Source of the DNA: Apium graveolens
Taxonomy: Eukaryota; Streptophyta; Magnoliopsida; Apiales; Apiaceae
Length of the DNA stretch: 64,000 bases
Direction of reading: 5' to 3'
Assembly: GCF_009905375.1 (NCBI RefSeq)
Contig: NC_133652.1
Span: 119,433,797 to 119,497,796 of the forward strand
The translations under genes were made by a program, and so were the position numbers. Numbering within the stretch: the first letter of the stretch is position 1; every line of letters begins with the position of its first letter. Positions 1 through 11,891 of the stretch are shown here, one piece after another. The notes under the pieces are model-generated. The model was not told the origin of the DNA. It saw only the letters and a program-made list of their open reading frames with translations, and made no database searches.

Positions 1-2900
1 TTTTACCTCCTTTGGTTTTCTTTCTCTGTCCGTGTATATTTATATACACCAAATATTCAAAAATTCATATTTCCTAAATCGTTTATCCAAATTTTGATTA
101 TTATATATATAAACGATCAGCGTTTCGATACCTACCCATCGTTATATATATTGCGAGGGTTTGAGAAGAAAATTTGCGGAGCATATTTTCTGTTTTAATT
201 TATTTTCGGGGCATTGAAAAGGAGTTTGGCGGTGTTGATTACTACACATGGCATCTCAGCGTGTATATATCTATCACTATTAATTTCGGATTTTTCTGGA
301 GATATTTTCCGGACATCAAATATTCTCTTCGGGGTGATCAGAATTTATTTTGGGTAACGATTCCGAAATCCGCCTTCGTACTTGTGTATATTATAGCATG
401 TTAGTGTTTATATATTTATTTCATAATTTTTAGAAATTGTTGGAGAAGTCACTTTTGGTCCGAGTTTTGGTTCAGGTGGCAGTGTTATTCATTTCTGGAG
501 TATTTATATGCGTAAATATAAATTATTGTGTTGATTGTTGTTGGTTGTGTCGATATGATATCGACTGGCAGTCCGAGAAATAGAGGAGGTGCTGTCCAAT
601 TTCCAAGAAAATATTATTTTAAATTATTTCCAGGCTCGATAATTTTTATAAAATTATTTTCGGGTGTTCGAGCCCTATTATTTAGTTATAATTGATTCGG
701 AGACTCGTTTTAATTCCGAAAAATATTCAAAAATTCATAATAAATAAACCGTTCGTCCGTTTAATACGAAACGCACGCCTCTAGACTCAGAAAAATATTC
801 CTCTCTCATTAAAAATACTTTCGAGACCCAAATTATTTTGCTTCGAAAGGTCTCTTGTTTTGCGAGACGTTTATTATTCGGTAAATCATATTTTTGATCT
901 GATTTTAGTTTTAAACGTACCGAGTCGAATGTTTTGACGAACCAAGTCGTATGTGATATGAATTATGTTATATGTATGCTTATGTGTGATATGAATTACG
1001 TGTGTAAGTGGGTCAAGAGTCTTGTGTTTGACTATTTCCTTTATGTGTGGGCTATCGTATGGGTAGACATTAGGGTTTTGACGCGCAGTTCGTCGAGTTA
1101 TTATCGTTTAGATGATTAAAGTGTCATGTTTTAATTATAGATGTGGATCATTCGAGTTGATCAGGACAAGACATTGGATAAAGAATGGAATGGAATGGTA
1201 TTGGATATCTGGCTTCTAGCAATCGCAGGAGCAGCATATCAGTAAAGTGTTGAAAAGAAAGATGGTGATATTTTAAGACAGAATGTCAGAATAGATGCGT
1301 CTTTGCGAGTATGACTAATTGCTAAAACCCGAAGGCAAGTATTTCTATCATCACTTATTGTTCAAGTGATATTTATCTTGAATCCTATTATGCAAGTATT
1401 GATTTGTCTATTCTCAGCTCAAAATAGATAAATGTTTTACATATCGCTGAATTAAATAATTATGTTTATGCAAATACTCATATGCTATTCTATGTTCAGA
1501 ATAGTCAAGTGATTTTACTAATCCAATTATCAGATTTATAAATGTTTTGGGATTTTGAGAAAAGTGATTTGGTTGTGAATATACCTACCCAAGAATTGGG
1601 GGAATAAAATTATTTCGGGTGTCGATTATTATGACCCATCTCAATAAAACATTTTAAGATTGGATCATAATTGCGTAAGTGACCGGGACGGACGGTCCAG
1701 TGGAGGGCTATTTCTAAGTGCCATATGGAATATTATGACACAATTTTTGCCACAGGCAGGTTTATTGCCTTTTTGTTTGAGTACTCGTGTTTTTGGGGTC
1801 ACGTATCTACGATTCATGACCTTGTGCTATCACACGGGCTGATCAGCATGTGATAGTACGTCCGTCGGAGAATGATCCCAATCTAAATTATCATATCATT
1901 TTTAATATTCATAGAATAAATGATTTATCAACTGTTTCTGTTTTGGAATAATGGTGAAATGCAGTTTTGATTAAGATTCTGATTTATGCTGATACCTACA
2001 TTGTTGTTAAATATCAAAGGTGGTATTAGTATAGATGATTGATGTTGGCTTCAGTACGGGTGTTGTGAGCATCAAAGTTCGTATTGATATCTAATTTGAT
2101 ATGACAGCAAAATAAGTATTTATTTGAAGAGTTCGGTGATGAGTAAAGTTTATGATTCAATCCATAATCATTGTTTCATGATATTGTTGTTTACGATATT
2201 TCCGTAAACACAGTTTTATGAGTTTTATTCTCGTCAAGATTCAAAGTATTGCTGAAGCATTTCGCTCAAAAATATCAAAATGGTTTTGAATACAATTAAG
2301 GAATCAATTCTGGGATTCCTCAACTACAATTTTATGATTCAACAATTATGATTTTAAATGTTCTGCTCTAATGCAGATGTCGGTTTTATATCAAAACGAC
2401 CCTATATATGCTATAATGATCTTGCTGAGCATTTCTTCCGCTCATACTTGCCTGTTTTTAAATTTAACCTCCAGTGAGGATTAGCTTGCGCTGTTTAGCT
2501 ACGTAATTCGAGGAAGCAAAGAAGAAGCTCTTGGAAGGTGATGGGTTCAGGGTTTGCAAACTAATGTAAGTTATATTGTGTAAATTTGTTTATATTATAT
2601 TATATTATAATTATGTTATTTTATAGTTGGGCCTAGTATACTTCTTTTCGAAGTTATACTAGCGGGTTAGTTTAGAATTGGAAATTTATTGAACAGAGTT
2701 TTAAAAGGAAGTGAAAAATTATTTATGGAATTTGGAATTCTTGTTTTTAGAACTGTAACCTTAAAAGATCTTGGATTAGATTGGGGTCATAGATGCTAAT
2801 ATCTTCGGCTGGCATTTGTTTATTGATTTAATAGATTAATTTGGATTAAAGTTTTATAGTGATGACCAAATCCTCTGACCCCGGATTTGGGGGCGTTACA
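1..2900 (+). repeat. Ty3/gypsy LTR, 3' part (element I)
   Basis: No coding frame of note is seen here. The stretch ends in GGGGGCGTTACA at 2900, the usual CA end of an LTR. The block around 600-760 (AATTATTTCCAGGCTCGATA, then a run resembling TTTTAATTCCGAAAAATATT) matches the reverse complement of the gypsy LTR lying at 15477-18407 and the LTRs of gypsy H. It is therefore a related chromovirus LTR in plus orientation whose start lies left of the window. Whether it is a solo LTR or the 3' LTR of a full element cannot be decided here. Copia F sequence begins directly after it, so it probably inserted in or truncated F's 5' LTR. Confidence 0.7.
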
Positions 2901-3182
2901 AGAATAAACGAGTTTGTGCTAGTACACATCCAATCCTTGAGTTCAAGCATTCGTGTGGATACCGATAGAGCGTAGATCGTGAGAGCGGGATGTATGGTGA
3001 TTGAACAAGCTTTGGATCTCCATTAGTCAACCAATCGGTAAAGCTTCTTAAGGTAAACAATCTGATCTACGAATTAAATATATGTTTTTCGCATGAATCC
3101 TGCGTTGGGTTTCAAAAATTCTGATTTTTTTTACATTTTTAATTACTGTTTCCGTTGCATTTATGTGCTCGAAACCCCAACA
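2901..3182 (+). repeat. Copia F 5' LTR, 3' remnant
   Basis: The segment ends in CCCCAACA just before a tRNA-type primer-binding site. It shares GTAAAGCTTCTTAAGGTAAA and TTTTTCGCATG with the ends of the copia C LTRs (about 52992-53045). Only the last 282 bases remain; the upstream part is replaced by the gypsy LTR. Confidence 0.7.
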
Positions 3183-3183
3183 A

Positions 3184-3195
3184 TGACATCAAAGC
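3184..3195 (+). other. Primer-binding site of copia F
   Basis: TGACATCAAAGC directly follows the LTR end and differs by three changes from TGGTATCAGAGC, the complement of initiator tRNA-Met 3' end used by many plant copia elements. The following ACTTGCG is shared with copia C. Confidence 0.65.
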
Positions 3196-4986
3196 TACTT
3201 GCGAAAAATGTTTAATTCATTTATGTGTTTACTGGTTTTATGACGATAACATGTATACAATATTCAATGACTATTATGTATGCGATTTTGTATGTTTTAC
3301 ATGTTATGTTTATATATGCGTATATATATATTTTTTGAATATATTATATTAATGAGAGTTGTATAATCATATGATGATTATATAATCTATTTATATACTG
3401 ATATATACATGTATTGTGTTTGTTCTTATTATAAGAATCATATTTGATACGATTCTCAATCGGATGCAACGAGCTTTTGAACGTAACTGATAGCTAAAGC
3501 TATCATCGACTGACCTGTAAGGCATTTGACGTTGTTTAGGCCCTGTAATCTGCGATTTAATGTTATCAGATTTAATTTCGAATTTTCTAATTTTTTCAAT
3601 ATTTGGTTTTTATGATTAGATCATGATATGCATGATATGTTAAGATCAGATTATGTGTTTTAACATGTTATTTTGTGTTAATTGAGCATGGTGGATGGTT
3701 ATGGCTTATGACCTTAGGTTAATGGTTTTGGTTTTTCAAATACGGCTTGCATGTCGTTTAATCTTGCAATTATTAAATCTCGAATGTAACTTGAGTTCTT
3801 CTTGTAAGTTCATTAGATTAGTTTTCATATTTCATTCTTGTAATGTACATGAAGACATGATTTGAAGATCAAGGGTAATCTCACACGGAGGCCATCCAAG
3901 GAAGCAATACAAGACAGAAGACATGTAATAGTTAGCATGTACTTATTTTCCACCTTATATTGACCTAAATCTTTGTCATTAGCTTGATAAAGATCACATA
4001 AGATGATGCCATAACCAAACACGTTTATTTATTGCACTTTACATATATATGCGCATATGATGAATGCATGTGTAGAGTAGTTTATAAAGATGCATGCTTA
4101 ATTAGATTAAGGATGTATGTATTAGATACGACACCTAATGCCATGCTTTCTAAACAAGATAAAATCTATAACGACTCAAGATTTTAAAATGAACAAACAA
4201 TTATGAGATTCTCGTGTTTATGAAACACGAAATAAAATACAAATTTTCTTTATTTCTGACATGGGGCGATTTTGTCAAAAGCGAGTTCATTGAACTTGTA
4301 AGGTTGTGGGTTTTAAGAGAGACCGTTGCGACTCCCTCACTACCTGAAAATCAAACCATTGAAGAATATTGATTTGAAGTATTTTATTCAAGGAAAAATT
4401 GAGAATCTCTTTATGATGGGATCATGATCGTTTTAAAATTAACAAAACCCTAAAGTTAATATTAAGTTGATCAGATGCCTTCCAGTGAGTCTAATGGGTT
4501 AACCCCTAGATCGACCAGGAGTGGGTTCACCAAAGCGAAGTACTCTTATCTATCGTGGGAGATGTGTTGAAGTATATTGATACTTTTTGACTATTGGGTT
4601 TGTCTTAACTAAGTTATCACAATAGGATTGTGAACTTAGATGCATAGAGTTTGGCGAGATTTATTAGATAAATATTAACAAATGTTGTTCCACCAAGCTA
4701 TCCAAGAGTTATATAGTTGATATAATTGATACATGTTGTCTACGTAAATATTCATGTTTTAGGAGAAAAGCCAAAGCTGACCTAATGATGGTGAAATATG
4801 GATCTTGGCTCACTAGAAAGGATATAGAAAATATTTTTTCCGAATTAATAGTTAGGGCTATTGATTTGATAAAAATAGCGGGAGATATATATTATGAATA
4901 TATATATATGAATAATCACTTGAACATAATTTAATGATCATCTATAGACTAAGTCATTTTATGCACTTTAATTTTGTAGATATCAA
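3196..4986 (+). other. Untranslated leader of copia F
   Basis: This 1.8-kb stretch between primer-binding site and gag has no sustained reading frame. It is alignable by eye with the leader of copia C (46530-48415), including the run around GAGCATGGTGGATGG and the phrase GAGATTCTCGTGTTTATGAA near 4205 versus 47570. Long leaders of this kind are typical of this copia family. Confidence 0.6.
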
Positions 4987-5835
4987 ATGACAAATAACAC
5001 AAATAACTTCTTAATATAATAGTCCTTGAGAAGGACAAGCTGACATGAAATAATTTCCTCAGTTGACATGGGAACTTGAGGATTGTCCTCAGGTTCAAGG
5101 ATGTCACTCAAACCCCTCCCTTATTTCATCTAGCTGAGAATGAAACATGTGCTGAACAAAATGCATACCAGAATTAAATTGATTATGCAACTGATGTTTC
5201 ATGTCTCATGCTTGTAATTATGAGTGCTGGGCTTTAGAAGCAACAAGAGCATAATGATGCTTATGATATGATTGGGCACCTTCAAAGGATGTTTGAAGGA
5301 TAGGCTCGTCAGAAAGATTTGAAAATAATAAGGCAACATATTTTTGCATTAATGGGAGAATGATATCCGGTTGGACCACATGTTCTAAAGATGATATATA
5401 TATATGTACCTTGATATTTTGGGTTTCAAGAATAGTCTAAAGACTCATCTTGATTTGATCAAACAATCTTTGAACAACTTTTATTCTTAGTTTGTTAAGA
5501 ATAAAAGGAATGAGATAAACAGAACATTCACTGAGTTGTTAAGCATGTTTAGAACTGCTAAAAATAACACGGTAAAGGCATGAATTACGTCCATATTGAT
5601 GATGTACAAATGGAATACAAATGGGAAAGGAAAGTGGACAGGAAAGGTGAAGATTTGATCTTATTCGGTGCCAAACCAAAGTCCAATCCCAAAGGGCTTT
5701 GAAGTCTAATAGTGGTGTTACTAAAGGAGATGATTGTCATTTCTGTGGAAATAACTGGATGAATAGAAGTTAAATTATCGAGCCTATTTAGAAGATCTAA
5801 AGAAGAAGACTAGCAATGGTTAAACTTCAGGTATA
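4987..5835 (+). pseudogene. gag remnant of copia F
   Basis: Reading from the ATG near 4987 gives a start resembling copia Gag (MTNNTNNF, then a shifted segment like LEKDKLT). Later pieces resemble the retrotransposon Gag core. Around 5737 a degenerate zinc knuckle (CHFCGNNWMNRS) lacks the His and last Cys of the CX2CX4HX4C pattern. Multiple stops and frame changes mean no functional capsid protein can be made. Identification rests on position between leader and protease and on these fragments, so the exact ends are approximate. Confidence 0.55.
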
Positions 5836-5939
5836 GGGTTAGAATTGGAGCAAAAGTTGTTGCTCTAGTTGAAGGAACTCGATACCTAATTTTGCCCATA
5901 AGGCGAGATTGAGAACTTGATAAATTGTTATTACATGCC
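5836..5939 (+). pseudogene. Copia F protease remnant, left part
   Basis: The stretch just before the solo LTR includes ATAAATTGTTATTAC, matching copia C's TTGAATAATTGTTATTACG near 48810 in the protease downstream region. It continues on the other side of the solo LTR at 7399. No catalytic DTG/DTA triad was recognised. Confidence 0.45.
5935..5939. repeat. Target site duplication (left) of solo LTR
   Basis: ATGCC here pairs with GTGCC at 7394-7398, four of five bases equal, bracketing the TG...CA LTR. Confidence 0.7.
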
Positions 5940-7393
5940 TGATAAGTGGCATTTTATACCACTTAGAGCGTCTTAAAATGGCTTAAATTGGTGTCTTGAA
6001 ATCAAGTATTTTGTGTATTTGATGCATTTTTCTAGTGTTTATGCATTTCAGGGTTTTAGTTGCATTTCGGGGGAGGAATCATCAAGAATAAGCCTTGGCA
6101 TGTGTTCACCATTGCGAGAGGGAAGAAATGGGCAGATTACGGCGAAGAAACGGAGCAAAATCAGAATTTTTCCAGTAGAGGTCTGAGCGCCCGCTCAGCA
6201 TTGCTGAGCGGCCGCGCAGCAAGCTGAGCGCCCGCTCAGCTATGCTGAGTGGCCGCGCAGGGTCGGGAAAAAAGACAAATTATTTTAGGACTTCTACTTC
6301 TGTTTGGTTTCCACTTCTATGTAATCTGAGTTTTATGGGACTATTATATAAGTAGATTTGAGACGTTTTCACAAGGTAGATAAAAGAAGATTGTGTTTTT
6401 ATGCAAGGAGCGAAGGAGATAAGGAAGAAGACCGATTTAGCACACCGCAACAAAGAGGAAGCATATATTCTTGTGATTCTTGTTTCGTTGTAACGTTGGA
6501 TGCTAGTTTTCTTGCTTTGAACTTATTTACTCTTGTGACGTACTCTGTTTTAATATAATTAGTTTAGTTATTATTTTCTTGTGTTTGTTTATCATGATTT
6601 CATATGAACCCATGATGACGATAAGTGCTATTATGGGCTAATCGTGATCATGGGGTTGTAACGGATTTATTATGGAATTCTTTAGTTAATTGTTTAATAC
6701 TTTAGTGTGTGATGATTGCATGATATCTAGTATTGGTTGTGCGTATTCGTCTTATGTGCGTCGCGAACATATAAGATAGGGTGTTAATCTCTTGTGAAGC
6801 GACGGTGGATCTTGAGATTTAGAACTTGCCATGCTATCATAGGTTCATGTACGTTGTGCATGATTAGTGGGTAACTCTAACAGTTTTATTTGCCCTATGT
6901 AATCAAAAGGAATAACTTGTGCTTAAATCGTTGTGTTGTCAATTTCTGTAGACATATGGGAACTCAACATAATTGATGACTATTTAACTTCTATCTTAAT
7001 TGTGGATGCTTGGTAGAATGGTATTAGTACAATGAAAGTTGTCTTTTATCAGTTTCGTGTTATTCGATTAATATCATCACTATCTCATGCTAAAGGTAAT
7101 AACAATGGCTATAGAAGGAAGTACTAATGAAGTTGTGATCTCATGAGTGTTTTATTATTGATAAATTGAAGTGTTAGTTAAGTGATTAATTAAGTAGTTA
7201 ATTATAGTTAATATTTAATCAACAATTTTAAGTGTTATTGTCTTAACATTGAGAAGTAATCATACATTGGTGAGTGAGTTTAATTAGACAATAATTTAGT
7301 CTGAGTCTCTGAGGGAACGAACTAGAAAGTATTCTATATTACTTGCGAACGCGTATACTTGCGTGAATATTAGCGCGTGTTTTCGCCCTAACA
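5940..7393 (+). mobile_element. Solo LTR, Athila/Tat-like gypsy
   Basis: The 1454-bp segment begins TGATAAGTGG and ends GCCCTAACA, the TG...CA termini of an LTR. It is flanked by ATGCC (5935-5939) and GTGCC (7394-7398), a 5-bp target duplication with one mismatch. Copia F coding sequence is contiguous across it if the insert is ignored. A TATA-like box (TATATAA, 6345-6351) supports plus orientation. The end GCGCGTGTTTTCGCCCTAACA-type text resembles Athila/Tat LTRs as I remember them; that lineage call is an inference. No internal region is present, so it was left by LTR-LTR recombination. Confidence 0.8.
6186..6260. repeat. GC-rich palindromic tandem repeat in solo LTR
   Basis: Two copies of a unit of about 37-40 bp, each made of GAGCGCCCGCTCAGC followed by TGCTGAG(C/T)GGCCGCGCAG. 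Each half is itself near-palindromic around GAGCG...CGCTC and GCGGCCGC. It is strikingly GC-rich against the AT-rich surroundings, and lies upstream of the TATA-like box. Confidence 0.8.
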
Positions 7394-7398
7394 GTGCC
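7394..7398. repeat. Target site duplication (right) of solo LTR
   Basis: GTGCC, partner of ATGCC at 5935-5939; immediately follows CTAACA, the LTR end. Confidence 0.7.
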
Positions 7399-8560
7399 TG
7401 CTTTTAGCGGATACATTAAGTCAATTTCTTATCAGGACAAGAAAGTTTTTCATTTTAATTAAATAAATAATAGTTGTTTATTCTATTTCAATGATAAGAC
7501 TTATAATGTTGCACAATTAGTTAACAATTTATATGTTCTAAGTTGACTCAAATCAAACATTACTTCAAGCATTGTCGTTAAGCCATATTAATGCGAAACA
7601 CATTTCTGAGTTACATATAGATGAATACTTGGATAAGTTTGATTTTGAATCATATGGAAGATGTGAACTTTGTCTCATTGGCAAAATGACTAAAGCTTCT
7701 TTTACCTGATCAGGTGAAAGGGCCACCGAACGATTATGACTTATACATAATGATGTATGTGGTCGAATGCGTAGGATGGAAATGGGGCTTATACTACTTC
7801 ATAACATTTACTGATGATTTTAGTAGATATGGATATGTGGTTCTTATGAAGAACAAATCCGATTCTTTTGAAATTTTCAAAGAATATAAGGCCGAAGTAG
7901 AAAAGAAAACAAGGGAAAAGTATAAAAGTTTTACGATCAGATCGTGAAGGAGAATACTTAAACCTCAATTTCAAGAGTTTCTTGAAGGAGTGTGATAGTG
8001 TATTATAACTTACTCCTTCTGGAACACCATAGTGGAATAGAGATTTTGAAAGGAGAAATCATACCTTGTTGGACATAGTGCGATCGGTGATGATTCAAAC
8101 GGATCTTCCATTCCGTTTCTAGGGTTATGCTCTAGAAACGGCTGTATAAACACTTAACCAAGTTCTGACTAAAGCGGTTCAAAATACTCCGTATGAGATA
8201 TAGAGTGATAAATGTCGAAGCATGTCATTTATGAAAATTTGGGGACGTGAAGCGTTTGTAAAACATTTAGCCTCTGACAAGCTTGGACCACAATTAGATA
8301 GATGCTATTTTGTGGGATACCCAAGTGAGACTAGGGTATACTTTTTATAATCCTTCCAGGAACAAAGTGTTGTTGCTCGGGCTGCTGTATTTCTTGAGGG
8401 AGAACTACTTTCTATAAAAATCAGTGGGAGGATAATACATCTATATAAAGATCGAGAACCACATGATAATATTGAACTAGAGTTGGAATAAGATCAAGAT
8501 GGACATCAAAATGTTGAAAGTAATCTTGTTTAAGAAACACATGTTATTTGTAGATCTAGT
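7399..8560 (+). pseudogene. Copia F protease end, pre-integrase and integrase remnant
   Basis: After the solo LTR, the zinc-binding pre-integrase region is readable near 7585-7710 (SHINAKHIS, then CELCLIGKMTKASF). The integrase core follows at 7714-7947 with FITFTDDFSRYGYVVLMKNK and FKEYKAEVEKKT, typical copia integrase. The catalytic first Asp is not evident (VVECVG where DVCGP is usual). Further fragments (GYALETAV near 8125; PYEI near 8190) belong to the integrase C-terminal part. There are several frame changes and stops; no functional integrase. Confidence 0.7.
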
Positions 8561-8595
8561 AGGATTTACCATAAGTCCGGAAGAAATTATGGATT

Positions 8596-9475
8596 TCTTT
8601 TGACTCAAGATGGTGATGTGATGCTTACAGATAAGGATAAGCCTCACACCTACCAAGATGCTATAAATAGTCCAGACTCCGAGAGATGGCTGGAGGCCAA
8701 GAAATCCGTGATGAAATTCATGTATCAAAATAAAGTATTGACTTTAGTTGATCTACTCGAAGGGGTAAAACCTATTGGGTGGAAGTGGGTTTTCAAGAAG
8801 AAAACTGACATGGATGGTAAAGTACAGACCTATAAGACGCGACTAGTGGAAAAAAGTTTCAAACAAATTCATGGTATAGACTATGATGAGACTTTTTCAC
8901 CGGTTACTATGGTCAAGTCCATTAGGATTTTGTTAGCAATGATTGCTTACTTTGACTATGAGATTTGGCAAATGGATGTCAAAACTGCTTTCTTATATTG
9001 AAGCCTTGAACAAGATGTATATATGATACAACCTAAGGGTTTTATCGATCCAAAGTTTGCTAAGATAGTTTGTAAGTTGCTTCTATCTATTTATAGATTG
9101 AAGCAAGCCTCAAGGAGAATGAATATTCATTATGATGAACCGGTCAAAGAGTTTGGTTTTATTCAAAATAAAGATGAACCATGTGTTTACAAGAATGTTA
9201 GTGAGAGCCATGTGACATTCCTAGTATTATATGTAGATGACATATAACAAATAAGGAATGGCATACCTTCTTTACAGGCTGTTAAGACTTGGTTGAGAAA
9301 TAGTTTCTTGATAAAAGACTTAGGCGATGATACCTATATATTAGGGATCAAGATCTATAGAGATAGATTGAAGAGATTAATCGACTTAGTCGGAGTACAT
9401 ACATTGATAGAATATTGCATCATTTTAGGATCCAGGAGGCAAAGAGTGGATATGTCCAGATGTCTCTTGGGATAG
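8596..9475 (+). pseudogene. Copia F reverse transcriptase
   Basis: A copia RT is readable mostly in one frame. It begins TYQDAINSPDSERWLEA, then [33 protein letters not shown] and QMDVKTAFL to a TGA at 8999-9001. It resumes with LEQDVYMIQPKGF, YRLKQASRR and the catalytic LYVDDI (about 9230-9246), with a TAA right after. A further piece, FLIKDLGDDTYILGIKIYRD, follows at 9300. The YVDD motif is intact but the frame has at least two stops, and it shifts after about 9400. Inactive by truncation. Confidence 0.85.
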
Positions 9476-10085
9476 TGATCTCATAGGATAACTGCCCTAA
9501 ATCATTAGATGACAAGGGCCGTATTAGAAAAGCTCCATATGCTTCGGCAATTGGATCTATAATGTATGCAGTGATTTGTACTTGTCCTGATATTTTGTAT
9601 GCTTTGAGCATGACGAACAAATACCAGTCTAATCCAGGTGAGGGTCACCGGATAGTTGTCAAGAATATTCTTAAGTACTTGAAGAGGACTAAAGATTTAT
9701 TTTTGGTATAAGGAGAAGATATGGAACTAGTTGTAAATGGTTACACTGATACTAGTTTCTTAACCTAATTTATGGATAGACAAGGATAATTATGTGTCTA
9801 TGCCTGGTTTGTGTTTTGTCTAAATATAATTGATGTTAGCTTGAATAGTTCACAGCAAGAATAATGATGATTCTATGGAAGTCGAATATATTGATATTTT
9901 TTTGAAATAACCATGGAGACTGTTTAGGCATGTCCTTAAGCAATATCGCCTTATTTAATAAGATTAATGATTTAGGAGATCTAAATGTAAAGTGCATAGT
10001 AATGATAGTGTTGTAGACCCACTGACTAAGGCTTTGTCGCAGCAGAAGTACGATGCTCGTACTAGTTTCATGAATATTAGATACA
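9476..10085 (+). pseudogene. Copia F RNase H remnant
   Basis: Broken reading frames carry the usual post-RT sequences: APYASAIGSIMYAVI-like text near 9534, then DILYALSMTNKYQSNPGEGH, and KNILKYLKRTKD before a stop. A final piece like VDPLTKALSQQKY occurs near 10012. Several frames are needed, and the RNase H active-site region around 9760 is poorly preserved. It ends just before the polypurine tract at 10101. Confidence 0.7.
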
Positions 10086-10100
10086 TGGGTGATTGGCTCT

Positions 10101-10116
10101 AGTGCAAGTGGGAGAT
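10101..10116 (+). other. Polypurine tract of copia F
   Basis: AGTGCAAGTGGGAGAT lies immediately before the 3' LTR start TGTTAG. Copia B and C have AGTACAAGTGGGAGAT at the same place. Confidence 0.8.
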
Positions 10117-11306
10117 TGTTAGTGTTTGTGTCCTAGAGACAATACTATGATATTTTAGTTTAAGACATTAGGATTATTAATGTTTATGTTCTATCGATTA
10201 TTCTCTTTATAACTTATTAATTCTTAATTTACTGCGATATAAATGTTAGATTAATAAATATCCTTGGAATATGATATGCAATTCTATATCTCTAAGTACG
10301 TGACTTAGAAATGAGATTATGAGAATAGTATCAGTATTCCTAAAGGTCCCTAGTCGAGTATTATTATTAAGGGACAATAATAATGCATTAAGACTAGTGT
10401 GTTTGTTGACTGATAATCACATCTCATTGATCATAGGTATAGTGATACTAAAGTAAAAAACACATGCATATGTATATGTACATGGTGCTGGACAAACCCA
10501 ATGTGAGATTCTACATGTCTGTTGTGTCATAAGTAATTCTCACAGTGATAATGATATAATGGTCCTTAGACCTAAAGTCATTATATTTCTATACGAGAAT
10601 TAATATACATTGATTACATTAAAAGTTTTCCTTGACCGGATAATGATATAAGTGGACATTGGATATATTATGAATCATATGATAAATATGAATGATCTAG
10701 ATGTGATTTAACCCTCCTATTTTAGGAGTGATATTATTGGGCTCTTGTGTGAGCTATACTATGAAATACGTGGCCACGCTCAAATATTGATTTGATATGA
10801 TAGTCTACTCATTGATCAAAGAAACTTGGATTAAACTATGATGAGGATGACACATTACATGCCTCTAGTTTAATCTATAATATTTGGTTAAAGGGATTAT
10901 ATTACATTGTACATTATTCACAAAAGATTTAATTGATCGTCGATTCAATTATTATTACTTGGGTAGCAATGATGTATTACTAGATGCCGCTCATTATTTA
11001 CGATTTTAAATTAGATTTAAAATTCGTTGCCAACGTAATAATAACCTATAGGGTCACACACTAAGAATGCTTGAAGGAATTGGATTTAAATTATATTAAA
11101 GTAATTCGAATTATTTATAATATTAATTAAGTATGATTTAATTAATTAGATAAATATTGATATTCGAATTTACTAATATTAATTATGAAATTTATTTGTT
11201 AAATAATTAAGTGAGACTTAATTATAATACAAATAGGAATTTTGAATTAATAATAACTCCTAATTAGTTAAGAGTTATAATTCATTTTTCTACTCTCTAT
11301 ATAATA
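10117..11306 (+). repeat. Copia F 3' LTR, truncated
   Basis: The LTR starts TGTTAGTGTTTGTGTCC after the polypurine tract. Pieces such as AGGGTCACACACTAAG (11050) echo the CAGGGTCACACCAT of copia B and C LTRs, showing distant kinship. It is cut at 11306 where a Sirevirus LTR begins, just inside what looks like its own TATA region (CTCTATATAATA). No gene is seen in it. Confidence 0.7.
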
Positions 11307-11891
11307 TGTTAGATATATTTGTGATGTCATGTCTAATGATGATTTGTGTTTAGTTTTCAGATCTTAACTAACAGGACAAATCAGGACTTAACTGGAAATC
11401 AGTACTTATACTGAAGTCAAGACTTAAGATATCAAAACTTAAGTTGTCAGAACTTAAGTTATCAGAAGATATTTATCAGGAGATAATATCAGGATTTAAG
11501 GAGACTTTCAGATTAGGAAGGCGGCTGATTGAAAGGAAAGCAGATCGAGACTAAAACAAGAAGAGATATGCATGAAGAAGAATTCTATGAAGAATAGAAT
11601 ACTTGGAAGAAAAGATAACTAGTTGATATATTTTAGGATGCAGAATCATATTCGATATCAATTAGAAGATTATCTTGTCACTGTGTGTCTATATAAACAC
11701 AACATAGGGTTACACTATATGTGTTATCTAATTCGAGAATATTATTCATTGTAACCCTAGCAGCTCTCGTGAAATTTGTTCATCACTGAGAGAGAACGGT
11801 TCCATTGTAATACTATTTTATTAATAAGATTATTCTGTGTTTCATACTTGTGTTCTTAATTCGATTTGATTGTGCTAAACACTGTATTCAA
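11307..11891 (+). repeat. Sirevirus LTR, 3'-truncated
   Basis: Begins TGTTAGATATATTTGTGATG and matches the A-element 3' LTR at 34146-34710 over nearly its length (AGATCGAGACTAAAACAA, GATATATTTTAGGA, CACTGTATTCAA). It carries the same TATATAAA box (about 11700). The match stops after TATTCAA at 11891. The expected last 30 bases and primer-binding site are absent, and pol sequence follows at once. It also has extra CAGAACTTAAG units compared with the 34146 copy. Confidence 0.8.

Larger units (their letters stand above)
2901..11306 (+). mobile_element. Degenerate Ty1/copia element F
   Basis: An old plus-strand copia element: 5' LTR remnant (2901-3182), primer-binding site, leader, gag, protease, integrase, reverse transcriptase, RNase H, polypurine tract and 3' LTR start (10117). 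The domain order protease-integrase-RT-RNase H is that of Ty1/copia. Its leader and LTR end resemble those of copia C (for example GCATGGTGGATGGTTATGGC near 3687 and 47063), so F is a diverged relative of the B/C family. It has many stops and frameshifts and is split by a solo LTR at 5940-7393. The 5' LTR is cut at 2901 and the 3' LTR is cut at 11306. Confidence 0.8.

Noticed and set aside
174..404. Short open frame near the window start
   Set aside because: Within gypsy LTR sequence, low complexity, no homologous protein features.
934..1119. Met/Cys/Val-rich short open frame
   Set aside because: Arises from TATGTGTGATATGAATTA-type repeats in the LTR; not protein-like.
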